Shown: piece after piece, positions 18,016-25,833 of the stretch
Position numbering within the stretch: the stretch's first letter is position 1
Layout of the letters: every line of letters begins with the position of its first letter
Assembly (NCBI RefSeq): GCF_002366715.1
Contig: NZ_DFBS01000008.1
Location: forward strand, 124,001-188,000
Direction: 5' to 3'
Length of the DNA: 64,000 bases
Source of the DNA: Halomonas sp. UBA3074
GTDB taxonomy: Bacteria > Pseudomonadota > Gammaproteobacteria > Pseudomonadales > Halomonadaceae
Made by a program: the position numbers and the translations under genes
The notes under the pieces: generated by a model
What the model was told of the DNA's origin: nothing
What the model saw: only the letters and a program-made list of their open reading frames with translations
Database searches by the model: none

Positions 18016-18035
18016 TTGATGACTTAATTCATCAA
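18016..18035. promoter_or_regulatory. Palindrome, candidate upstream activating site for the sigma-54 activator
   Basis: TTGATGA, six bases, TCATCAA: a perfect 7+7 dyad about 100 bases upstream of the -24 element, the distance normal for a Fis-type enhancer site. A further TCATC half-site lies about 20 bases nearer the promoter. No binding data; position is the main argument. Confidence 0.5.
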
Positions 18036-18224
18036 CGTAACCACATATTGGCCCGAGCAAGGTAACTACGCCCTTCAAACAAACATGTCAGATATTTTTA
18101 TCGCTATGCGATAAATAATAACTCTTGCCGATAAATAAAACTCACCTAGGCTCTGAAATGACGTTACCGAATAGCTTTTAACAAGGCGTAAATAACAATC
18201 CCCAACACTCTCAATGGTGACCCA

Positions 18225-19013
18225 ATGAAACGCACATCCAACAGCCAACCTCTTCTTCACTTTAAAAAAGCGATGCTGTTACCGGCGGTACTGGGCGCAG
18301 CCTTATCGCTTGGTGCTACTACGGCAAACGCACAGGAAGTGCTAAAAGCAGGCGGAACGCCAAGCGGGATTCCGTTTACGTTCCTGGACGTGCAAACCAA
18401 TGAGATCACCGGCGCGATGGTCGATCTGGTCAATGCACTGGGCGAAGATATGGGCTATGAGGTCACTATTCAGGAGTCTCAGTTCAACGCCTTGATACCC
18501 TCGCTGACCGCTGGGCATATCGACATAATTTCCGCCGCAATGCTGAAGACCGAAGAGCGCGCCAAACAGGTCGCGTTCAGCGATGATGTCTACCCCTATG
18601 GCGAAGGGGTCGTTACCCGTCAGGACTACGATGGCGAGATCAACACACTGGAAGACCTCTCAGGCGAAGTGACTGGCGCCCAGGTCGGTACCACCTACGT
18701 CGAACAGCTCAACAACATGGGCATTTTTCCAGAGATCCGCAATTACGACTCTTGGGCAGACATGATGCGTGACATCTCGTTAGGCCGCATCGTGGCGGGT
18801 GTCGGTGATGCCCCCATCATGAGCTACCACCTCAGCCAAGACCGCTTTCCAGAACTCCAGCTAGCAGACAACTACGAGCAGGAAATGGTTGGCCATATCG
18901 GCTTTGCGGTTGACCAGGAAAACACCGAACTGCTGGAACAAGTGAACACCTCGCTTGCTCACCTGAAAGAGAATGGCACTCTCGATGCCATCTTCGAAGA
19001 GTGGGGCTTGTAA
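18225..19013 (+). CDS. Polar amino-acid ABC transporter, periplasmic substrate-binding protein
   Basis: A 262-residue family 3 solute-binding protein. A signal peptide is visible (basic start, hydrophobic LLPAVLGAALSLGA, cleavage after ANA). The mature part has the family pattern AGGTPSGIPFTFLD, DLVNALGEDMGYEV, FNALIPSLTAGHIDII and TEERAKQVAFSD. It is the first gene of a transporter unit followed by a permease and an ATPase. The sequence resembles EhuB-type and other basic/polar amino-acid binders, but the ligand cannot be named. It is divergent from the sigma-54 operon with a 406-base spacer. Confidence 0.88.
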   Translation: MKRTSNSQPLLHFKKAMLLPAVLGAALSLGATTANAQEVLKAGGTPSGIPFTFLDVQTNEITGAMVDLVNALGEDMGYEVTIQESQFNALIPSLTAGHIDIISAAMLKTEERAKQVAFSDDVYPYGEGVVTRQDYDGEINTLEDLSGEVTGAQVGTTYVEQLNNMGIFPEIRNYDSWADMMRDISLGRIVAGVGDAPIMSYHLSQDRFPELQLADNYEQEMVGHIGFAVDQENTELLEQVNTSLAHLKENGTLDAIFEEWGL

Positions 19014-19133
19014 ACCACACCCAGGTAACCCACCGGCAGCGTTAACGAAACAGCCTGCTAATGATCACCCCAGCACTGCTTCACTGCCTCTTCGGGGGTA
19101 GTTGAAGAAGTGCATGCAAAATAAAGGCTTCCC

Positions 19134-19799
19134 ATGGAGTTTTCGGACATCACCGCCTTTCTACCCATTCTATTAAAAGGTGCTCTGATTACGGTGCAGA
19201 TCACCATTGGCGCCCTACTGCTAAGCACCCTGCTCGGCCTGCTCTTAGCCCTGATGAAGCTCTCGCCCGTGCGGGCGCTGTCGCTCACTGCAGGCACCTT
19301 CATCAATGTGGTGCGCGGCCTACCGATTATCGTTCAACTGTTTTATATCTACTTCGTACTCCCCGAACTCGGCATACAACTTAGCGCCTTCCAGGCAAGT
19401 ATTATCGGGCTTGGCGTCGCCTATAGCGCCTACCAGGCGGAAAACTTCCGCGCCGGTATCGAAGCGATTGAAGCAGGGCAAATTGAAGCCGCCAGATCCA
19501 TCGGCATGAAAAGCAAGCTCATCATGCGCCGCGTCGTACTGCCCCAGGCGATACGCATTGCGCTGCCACCCTATGGCAATACGGCCGTCATGATTCTGAA
19601 AGACTCATCGCTAGCCTCCACCATCACTGTCGCCGAAATGACCCGGGCCGGGCAGTTAATTGCCGCCTCCACCTTTCAGAACACCACGGTCTACACTCTG
19701 GTCGCCCTGCTCTACCTCTGCCTTAGCCTACCGCTGATTTTTGGGGTTAACCGCCTAGAGCGCTATTTCGGAAAGTCGGCGAAAGGAGGTAAAGCATGA
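19134..19799 (+). CDS. Polar amino-acid ABC transporter permease
   Basis: A 221-residue inner membrane permease of the HisM/GlnP family with about five helices. The EAA loop that docks the ATPase is visible as EAGQIEAARSIGMKSKLIMRR with the downstream VLPQAIRIALPPYGN. RGLPIIVQLFYIYF is typical of the family. The next gene starts four bases before its stop, so they are coupled. Only one permease is present, implying a homodimer. A 120-base gap separates it from the binding-protein gene. Confidence 0.9.
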   Translation: MEFSDITAFLPILLKGALITVQITIGALLLSTLLGLLLALMKLSPVRALSLTAGTFINVVRGLPIIVQLFYIYFVLPELGIQLSAFQASIIGLGVAYSAYQAENFRAGIEAIEAGQIEAARSIGMKSKLIMRRVVLPQAIRIALPPYGNTAVMILKDSSLASTITVAEMTRAGQLIAASTFQNTTVYTLVALLYLCLSLPLIFGVNRLERYFGKSAKGGKA

Positions 19800-20524
19800 T
19801 CAACATCAACGCTATTCACAAATCCTTCGGCGACGTAGAAGTGCTCAAGGGGGTCAGCCTAACGGTCGCCAAGGGAGAAGTGGTGTGTCTGATTGGCCCC
19901 TCGGGCTCTGGCAAATCGACGGTGCTTCGCTGTATCAACGGGCTGGAGTCCTATGACCAAGGCAGCATTACGATCAACGACCGTCAGGTTGATGTGGCCA
20001 GCAAGGATATAAACGACCTGCGCACCCAAGTCGGCATGGTTTTCCAGCGCTTCAACCTGTTCCCCCACCGCACGGTGGTCGAAAACGTGATGGAAGGGCC
20101 GATCTTCGTCAAAAACGAACCCCGTGAAACCGCCCACGCCAACGCCATCGCGCTGTTGGAGAAAGTCGGGCTGGGTGACAAAGTCGAAGCCTACCCGCAG
20201 CAGCTATCCGGCGGCCAACAGCAGCGTGTCGCCATTGCCCGCGCCCTGGCCATGCAACCGGAAGCCATTCTGTTCGATGAACCCACCTCCGCCCTCGACC
20301 CCGAACTGGTGGGCGATGTGTTAATCGTCATGCGCGACCTGGCCAATGAAGGCATGACCATGGTGGTCGTCACCCATGAAATGGGCTTTGCCAAGGAAGT
20401 CGCCGACCGCGTCTGCTTTTTGTATGGCGGACAGATTGTCGAATCCGGCGATGCCCACACGCTGCTTACCCAGCCTACCCACGAGCGCACCCAGGATTTC
20501 CTGCGTCGTGTGCTAAACCATTAA
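19796..20524 (+). CDS. Polar amino-acid ABC transporter ATP-binding protein
   Basis: A 242-residue ATPase of the GlnQ/HisP family. Walker A GPSGSGKST is near residue 38, the Q-loop in MVFQRFNLFPH, the ABC signature LSGGQQQRVAIARALA, Walker B ILFDEPTSALDPE and the H-loop in VVVTHEMGFA. It overlaps the permease gene (ATGA). It powers uptake of the ligand bound by the 18225 gene product. Confidence 0.95.
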   Translation: MININAIHKSFGDVEVLKGVSLTVAKGEVVCLIGPSGSGKSTVLRCINGLESYDQGSITINDRQVDVASKDINDLRTQVGMVFQRFNLFPHRTVVENVMEGPIFVKNEPRETAHANAIALLEKVGLGDKVEAYPQQLSGGQQQRVAIARALAMQPEAILFDEPTSALDPELVGDVLIVMRDLANEGMTMVVVTHEMGFAKEVADRVCFLYGGQIVESGDAHTLLTQPTHERTQDFLRRVLNH

Positions 20525-20536
20525 CGGAGACCAAGG

Positions 20537-21829
20537 ATGGCAAACTCATCTCATATGCCCCCCTCCCTGTGGGCTGACACAGCCTCCGCGGGCAGAGACT
20601 ACCCAGCGTTGCAGGGCGCTCAGCGCAGCGATGTGGTGATCATCGGCGGCGGTTTTACCGGCCTTTCCGCCGCCCTGGCCCTCGCCAAGCGCGGCATCAG
20701 CACAGTGTTACTGGAAGCCGAAAGCATCGGCTGGGGCGCCTCCGGCCGTAACGGCGGCCAAGTCATCCCCGGCCTCAAATACGACCCGGATGAACTGATC
20801 ACACGCTATGGCGAAGAACGCGGAGAACGCATGATCGCGCTCTCAGCCCACAATGCCGATGTGGTGTTTGACCTGATAAAGCAGCACAACATTGACTGCG
20901 ACGCCCAACAGCGCGGCTGGATTCAACCCGCCGTTACCCACGCCAGCCTGAAAGCGATTGAATCCCGCGCCCGCCAATGGCAATCACGCGGCGTAGAGAT
21001 CGCCTGGTTAAACCAGCAGCAGTGCGCGGAGCGTCTCGGCACCTCAGAGTATCTTGGCGGCTGGGTAGACCCCAGGGCCGGCGGGCTAAATCCGCTCGCC
21101 TACGCCCGCGGGCTGGCACAGGCAGCGCATGAACATGGAGCAAGGCTGCATGAACACACCCGCGTCACCTCGCTGACCCGCACCGAAGGGCGCTGGCGCG
21201 TCACGGCGGAAGGCGGTACGGAAATTCAGGCAGAACGGGTTCTACTCTGCACCAACGGCTACAGCGACGCCCTGCAACCCAAGCTTGCCAGCAGCCTGAT
21301 CGCCGCCAACAGTTATCAGATCGCCACCCGCCCCCTCACGGCAGAGGAAGGCAGCCAAATATTGCCCGGAGGCGAAGTGGCGTCGGATGCCCGCAAGCTG
21401 CTGCTCTATTTTCGCCGCGACCGAGACGGCCGCCTGCTGATGGGCGGTCGAGGCTCCTTCAACGACCCGCGTAAGCCCAACGACTTTCGGCACCTCGAAA
21501 ACGCCATTATCAAACTCTACCCACAGCTAAAGGACGTAGAGATCGCCTTTCGCTGGGCAGGCCGTATCGCCATCACCCAGGATTCGCTTCCACATGTACA
21601 CGAACCCCAGCCAGGGCTCACCGTGGCGCTGGGCTATAACGGCCGAGGTGTTGCCATGGGTAGCCATCTGGGTAAATTACTGGGAGAACACCTCGGTGAA
21701 CATTCGCTGGAGGAAGCCCTACCTTTTCCCATAACCCCCATCAAGCCGATTCCCCTGCACGGCCTACAAAGGCTGTATGTTGAAACGGTGGTCAATTACT
21801 ATCGGGCCAGAGACTGGCTGGAGCGCTAA
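20537..21829 (+). CDS. FAD-dependent amine/amino-acid oxidase (PuuB/DadA-like)
   Basis: A 430-residue DAO-type flavoprotein. The N-terminal Rossmann motif VVIIGGGFTGLSAALALAKR is followed by SIGWGASGRNGGQVIPGL, which closely resembles gamma-glutamylputrescine oxidase PuuB, and a C-terminal GYNGRGVAMGSHLGK closing the FAD site. It starts 12 bases after the ABC ATPase gene, so it probably oxidises whatever that transporter brings in, releasing ammonia or an amine and an aldehyde. A semialdehyde dehydrogenase gene downstream (22969) could take the next step. The exact substrate is unknown. Confidence 0.8.
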   Translation: MANSSHMPPSLWADTASAGRDYPALQGAQRSDVVIIGGGFTGLSAALALAKRGISTVLLEAESIGWGASGRNGGQVIPGLKYDPDELITRYGEERGERMIALSAHNADVVFDLIKQHNIDCDAQQRGWIQPAVTHASLKAIESRARQWQSRGVEIAWLNQQQCAERLGTSEYLGGWVDPRAGGLNPLAYARGLAQAAHEHGARLHEHTRVTSLTRTEGRWRVTAEGGTEIQAERVLLCTNGYSDALQPKLASSLIAANSYQIATRPLTAEEGSQILPGGEVASDARKLLLYFRRDRDGRLLMGGRGSFNDPRKPNDFRHLENAIIKLYPQLKDVEIAFRWAGRIAITQDSLPHVHEPQPGLTVALGYNGRGVAMGSHLGKLLGEHLGEHSLEEALPFPITPIKPIPLHGLQRLYVETVVNYYRARDWLER

Positions 21830-21873
21830 ACCGCCCAGACGCTTCCACACCAACACACAAGATGTTGATACGC

Positions 21874-21901
21874 TCCCCTTGCGGCCTCGCCCCCAAGGGG
21901 A
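21874..21901 (+). terminator. GC-rich hairpin between the oxidase and IclR genes
   Basis: TCCCCTTG and CAAGGGGA form an 8-bp stem with a 12-base loop. No T-run follows, so it may be an attenuator, an RNA-stability element or a weak terminator. Confidence 0.35.
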
Positions 21902-21925
21902 ACACGTAAGGAACCCTATAAAAGC

Positions 21926-22720
21926 ATGAAGCACGCCAACGCCAACGAACCACGCTCGCCGCAGTTCAATCAATCCCTTGCGAAAGCGTTTGACCTGCTT
22001 GAGCTGTTTGACGCCCAGCACAGCGAGCTCAGCCTCTCAGAAATCGCCAAGTTTTCAGGGTTGAGCATGGGCTCGGTGCAGCGCATCACCCACTCGCTCG
22101 AACAGCTCGGCTACCTGGTCAAAGCCCCCTCCAGCCGCAAATACCGGCTCGGCATCCGCCTGATGACCCTCTCCGCCAACTATTTGGAAGCCGATTTACT
22201 GGTCGATTGCGCCAACCCCTACCTCTCGGAACTGAGCAACAGCTGCCTGGAAACCGTGTCGCTCACCGAACCCTGCGGGCTCGATATGATCTACATGGCC
22301 CGTTTTACCAGCCGCCACTACATTCCCATTCATATGCCGGTGGGCAGCAGCGTGCCAATGTACTGCTCCGCCTCCGGAAGAGCATACTTATCGGCGATGG
22401 ACGACACCCGCGTTCACGACTATTTAACCGCCTGTGAGCTAAAGGCCCATACGCCCAATACGATTACCGATATCGACACCCTTAGCGAGCTGATCCGTGA
22501 ATGCCGCTCACGCGGGGTCGCCTGGAACGACGCCGAATACTTTCTCGGCGATATCAATATTGCCGCGCCGATACGCAACGCTGCGGGTACTCCCGTCGCT
22601 GCCGTGCACATCACCACCCCTAGCAGCCGGTGGACCCTCGACCGCGCCCTGGAACAGCTCGCGCCCTCGTTAATGGAGTGTGCCCGCGCCATTACCAAAG
22701 CGGCCCGCATGCGTAGCTAA
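21926..22720 (+). CDS. IclR-family transcriptional regulator
   Basis: A 264-residue IclR-type regulator. The winged HTH covers about residues 15-75 (LSLSEIAKFSGLSMGSVQRITHSLEQLGYL) and the effector-binding domain the rest (MPVGSSVPMYCSASGRAYLS is the typical ligand-pocket region). It lies between the transporter/oxidase unit and a semialdehyde dehydrogenase, on the same strand, and is a likely regulator of one or both. A palindrome in the downstream spacer could be its operator. Confidence 0.92.
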   Translation: MKHANANEPRSPQFNQSLAKAFDLLELFDAQHSELSLSEIAKFSGLSMGSVQRITHSLEQLGYLVKAPSSRKYRLGIRLMTLSANYLEADLLVDCANPYLSELSNSCLETVSLTEPCGLDMIYMARFTSRHYIPIHMPVGSSVPMYCSASGRAYLSAMDDTRVHDYLTACELKAHTPNTITDIDTLSELIRECRSRGVAWNDAEYFLGDINIAAPIRNAAGTPVAAVHITTPSSRWTLDRALEQLAPSLMECARAITKAARMRS

Positions 22721-22814
22721 AACTATTGATTACGCCGAATATTTTTAGCATCACCTTATACCTCGGGGAAACAAAATAAACTTATAAAAACTCAATGAGA
22801 AATCAAAGGAACTG

Positions 22815-22829
22815 ATTGATTAAATCAAT
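22815..22829. promoter_or_regulatory. 15-bp palindrome upstream of the semialdehyde dehydrogenase gene
   Basis: ATTGATT, one base, AATCAAT: a perfect dyad 140 bases before the start codon and 95 bases past the IclR gene. IclR proteins bind dyads of about this size, so it is a candidate operator; chance occurrence in AT-rich spacer is possible. Confidence 0.4.
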
Positions 22830-22968
22830 GCCCGTAAGTAAGTACCTTTATTATGCAGAGGCGCTCAGTTTGTACTAGAGTGGTCCTGTATTAGAAATAG
22901 ACCGGTCGATTAAGCGTCCAGGAGCTGGACGTCATGACCAACACATTGATCTATAGATAGGAGATCTT

Positions 22969-24351
22969 ATGAGCAACAGCATCACGACGATTAACCCGAC
23001 TAACGGTGAAGCACTCGATACTTACGCACTCATGAGCAGTGTTGAAGCCAAGCAAGTAGTCGATGCCTGCTACGATGCTTTTCTCGATTGGCGCCTGGAG
23101 TCACTCGAAAGCCGCGCCAAAACGGTGAAGGCGATTGGCCAAGCGATGCAAGCGCACAAAGAAGAGCTTGCCGACCTTATGGTCAAAGAGATGGGCAAAC
23201 TGCCTTCTCAAGCGCGCCAGGAAGTCGATTTGTGTACCGCTATTTGTGACTACACCGCTGAACACGGCCCTAAGAAGCTAGCCGATGAAGAGCGTCAGCC
23301 GGGTAATGGTGAGCGTGGCTTTGTGACCTATTCACCCATGGGCGTCATTTACGGCATCCAGCCCTGGAACTTCCCCGCTTATCAAGTCGTTCGCTACTCT
23401 ATCGCCAATATCATGGCGGGTAACGGCGTCCTGCTGAAGCACGCAGAAAACGTGACAGGTAGCGGCCTGCTGTTGGAAAAAATCTATCGTGAAGCAGGAC
23501 TTCCCGAGAACGTTTTCCGCACACTCGTGATCTCTCATGACACTTCTGACGAAGTCATCGCTCACTCTGCAGTGCGCGGTGTTACGCTCACAGGCAGCGA
23601 CGGCGCGGGTCGCAAAGTGGCTGCTAAAGCCGCTGAGCACCTCAAAAAGACTGTGCTTGAGCTGGGCTCTAACGATGCCTACCTGGTGCTTGATGATGCC
23701 GACATGGATGTGGCGATCGACACCTGCGTTCAGGGGCGTGTCTACAACGGCGGTCAAACCTGTGTGGCGGCCAAGCGGTTTGTAGTGACTGAAAAGAACT
23801 ATGAAGCGTTCAAAGAGCGCTACGTAGAGCGCATGCAGTCGCTAAAAGCGGGTGATCCGACCCAAGAAGGTAGCGACCTTGGCCCCATGGCCCGCGTTGA
23901 CTTGCGCGATGGTCTTCACGACCAAGTGGAAGAGAGCGTTCGCAAAGGCGCAAAGATTCTCTGCGGTGGTGAAAAGCCATCCGGTAAAGGCGCATTTTAT
24001 CCGGTCACCGTGCTGGATAACGTGACCCCCGGTCAGCCAGCATACGACGACGAACTGTTTGGACCGGTTGCCGCCCTGATTCGCGCCAAAGATGATGAAG
24101 ATGCAATGCGTATCGCCAACGACAGCCGTTATGGCCTGGGCGGGGGCATCATCTCTAAAGACGTTAAGCGCGCAACAGAGCTTGCCAGCAAGTACTTCGA
24201 TACTGGCATGGTGTTTATCAACGGCTTTGGTGTCGCTACACCGGAGATGCCCTTCGGTGGTGTTAAAGACTCCGGTTACGGTCGTGAACACGGCGGCTTT
24301 GGCATGCTTGAGTTCGTCAATGCCAAATCAGTTATCGTCGTTCAAGAGTAA
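22969..24351 (+). CDS. NAD-dependent succinate-semialdehyde dehydrogenase, Sad/YneI type
   Basis: A 460-residue aldehyde dehydrogenase, the length of E. coli Sad (YneI). The PWNFPAYQVVRYSIANIMAGN segment, general base in VLELGSNDAYLVLDDADMD (Sad-type ELGS rather than ELGG), catalytic Cys in NGGQTCVAAKR and C-terminal FGGVKDSGYGREHG are seen. It oxidises succinate semialdehyde or related short semialdehydes with NAD. A strong RBS (TAGGAG) precedes the ATG. It ends at a strong terminator. It is a second enzyme of this activity in the window besides gabD and is only distantly similar to it. Confidence 0.9.
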   Translation: MSNSITTINPTNGEALDTYALMSSVEAKQVVDACYDAFLDWRLESLESRAKTVKAIGQAMQAHKEELADLMVKEMGKLPSQARQEVDLCTAICDYTAEHGPKKLADEERQPGNGERGFVTYSPMGVIYGIQPWNFPAYQVVRYSIANIMAGNGVLLKHAENVTGSGLLLEKIYREAGLPENVFRTLVISHDTSDEVIAHSAVRGVTLTGSDGAGRKVAAKAAEHLKKTVLELGSNDAYLVLDDADMDVAIDTCVQGRVYNGGQTCVAAKRFVVTEKNYEAFKERYVERMQSLKAGDPTQEGSDLGPMARVDLRDGLHDQVEESVRKGAKILCGGEKPSGKGAFYPVTVLDNVTPGQPAYDDELFGPVAALIRAKDDEDAMRIANDSRYGLGGGIISKDVKRATELASKYFDTGMVFINGFGVATPEMPFGGVKDSGYGREHGGFGMLEFVNAKSVIVVQE

Positions 24352-24402
24352 TACGGTGAGCAACCGCAACAACATGCTGTGAGTTGTGAGTTGTAAAAAA
24401 CT

Positions 24403-24438
24403 AACGCCGCAGGCCTTCATCAGGCCTGCGGCGTTTTT
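24403..24438. terminator. Strong bidirectional terminator
   Basis: A 14-bp perfect GC-rich stem (AACGCCGCAGGCCT with its complement) around a five-base loop, followed by TTT on the plus strand and preceded by AAAAAA, which serves as a T-run for the minus strand. It separates the converging semialdehyde dehydrogenase and pgpA genes. Confidence 0.95.
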
Positions 24439-24464
24439 GTTGTGCGTATGATTAAGAGCTTAGA

Positions 24465-24953
24465 TTAAGAGCTTAAATGTTGTTCAGACGCTCGGCGCTG
24501 CCATAGCTTTATGCCTATCGCCATAATCACCCACGTTATCAACGCTGCGACAACATCGTCTAAAACAATACCGAAACCGCCATGCACAAACTCAGTTAGA
24601 TGAATCGGCGGTGGTTTTAACGCATCAAAGAAGCGGTAAACACCAAACCCAAGCGCCATTACCACGGGATGACGCGCTGCCGCTAAGCCAATAACCGCAA
24701 GCGGAAAGGCTACATACTCGTCGGCGACAATACTGCCATGATCCAACCCATCATAATGCCAGGCGGCAACGTGGCAAACCGGCACTGCCAGCACCAACAG
24801 AACCGCCATTACGATCCCTTGCTGACCCACCGGGCGGCCTAATAACCACCACGCCAAGGGAATCCCCAACAAAGAACCAAACGTACCGGGCGCAATCGGT
24901 GCTAGGCCTAGTCCAAAGCCCGTCGCCAACCAAAAATTAAACGTATCCAGCAT
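24465..24953 (-). CDS. pgpA: Phosphatidylglycerophosphatase A
   Basis: A 162-residue membrane protein. The PgpA pattern is clear: GLGLAPIAPGTFGSL at the start, GSIVADEYVAFPLA near 75, YRFFDALKPPPI near 105 and GGFGIVLDDVVAAL near 125. It removes phosphate from phosphatidylglycerol phosphate to make phosphatidylglycerol in the inner membrane. Its start codon overlaps the stop of the upstream DUF533 gene (TAATG), so the two are coupled. In many gammaproteobacteria pgpA follows thiL; it does not here. Confidence 0.93.
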   Translation of the reverse strand: MLDTFNFWLATGFGLGLAPIAPGTFGSLLGIPLAWWLLGRPVGQQGIVMAVLLVLAVPVCHVAAWHYDGLDHGSIVADEYVAFPLAVIGLAAARHPVVMALGFGVYRFFDALKPPPIHLTEFVHGGFGIVLDDVVAALITWVIMAIGIKLWQRRASEQHLSS

Positions 24954-25696
24954 TAACCCGCCTGCTCAGCTTGACGCTCAAGTTCGGCAGTCATCTCTTT
25001 AGGTAAGTTAAGGGCACTGGCTAGCTGGTCCAGCCAAGCGCGTTCCATAGGGTTTTGATCGTCGGTCACTGCCACACTAATCAGGTACATCTCGCGTGCC
25101 GCCTGAGGGGAATCTGCTTCACGGGCCAGGGCTTGTGCATCCAGGGGTGCTTTTAACTGCTTTTCCACCCAGTTGTGCATCTCTTGATCGGCACCTAAGG
25201 CATCGATCTGCTCGGTGATCAACGCCTGTTCCTGCTCATCAATGTGACCATCGGCACGTGCCGCCATAATCATTGCTTGCAGTAGTTCCAGGCTGCGACG
25301 CTCTTGGATCTCACCGCTGAGCACTTCAACCCGTTCGCCCTCTGAGGCATTTTGAGCAGTATTTTGCTGCCCACTGTCAGTTTTTGCCGCCTGAGAGCTT
25401 TGCCATGCTTTCCACGCCAGCATGCCTACCCCGGCAATCGCGCCATATTTTAGCGCTTTGCCACCCATGCTGCGGCCGCGCTTAGAGCCCACTAACATCC
25501 CCATGGCACCGCCACCGAGCAGGCTTTTAACATCAAAACCACCGGATGAGCTGCTTCCTTGGCCACTACTACCGCCGCCTAATTGCTTAGAAAGCCCACT
25601 CAGGATGCCTTTAACATCGACACCGCTGCTGCTACCGCCCTTCTGGCTACCGCCGGCTTGCTGCATCAGCTGCTGTAAAATCTTGCTTGCGTTCAT
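24953..25696 (-). CDS. DUF533 / TerB-like inner membrane protein
   Basis: A 247-residue protein of the DUF533 group (E. coli YebE-like). A Gly/Ser-rich N-terminal half (about 15-65) leads to a glycine-rich hydrophobic segment (LLGGGAMGMLVGSKRGRSMGG, then YGAIAGVGMLAWKAW) and a C-terminal TerB-like helical domain (AMIMAARADGHIDEQEQALI). Function is unknown; TerB-type domains bind metal in tellurite-resistance proteins. It is translationally coupled to pgpA. A good ribosome-binding site (AGGAGT) precedes the ATG. Confidence 0.85.
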   Translation of the reverse strand: MNASKILQQLMQQAGGSQKGGSSSGVDVKGILSGLSKQLGGGSSGQGSSSSGGFDVKSLLGGGAMGMLVGSKRGRSMGGKALKYGAIAGVGMLAWKAWQSSQAAKTDSGQQNTAQNASEGERVEVLSGEIQERRSLELLQAMIMAARADGHIDEQEQALITEQIDALGADQEMHNWVEKQLKAPLDAQALAREADSPQAAREMYLISVAVTDDQNPMERAWLDQLASALNLPKEMTAELERQAEQAG

Positions 25697-25833
25697 CCTT
25701 GTACTCCTAAGTCAGTATTATCTTTAGAGCGATAGATTCGATTCGTTCTCTTTATAAAACATTCTGTATGAACGCAGCATGAACTAACGCTGGCTTGGGC
25801 TTTAGATACCTTGGTCTTTAAATGCCTGAGGCA

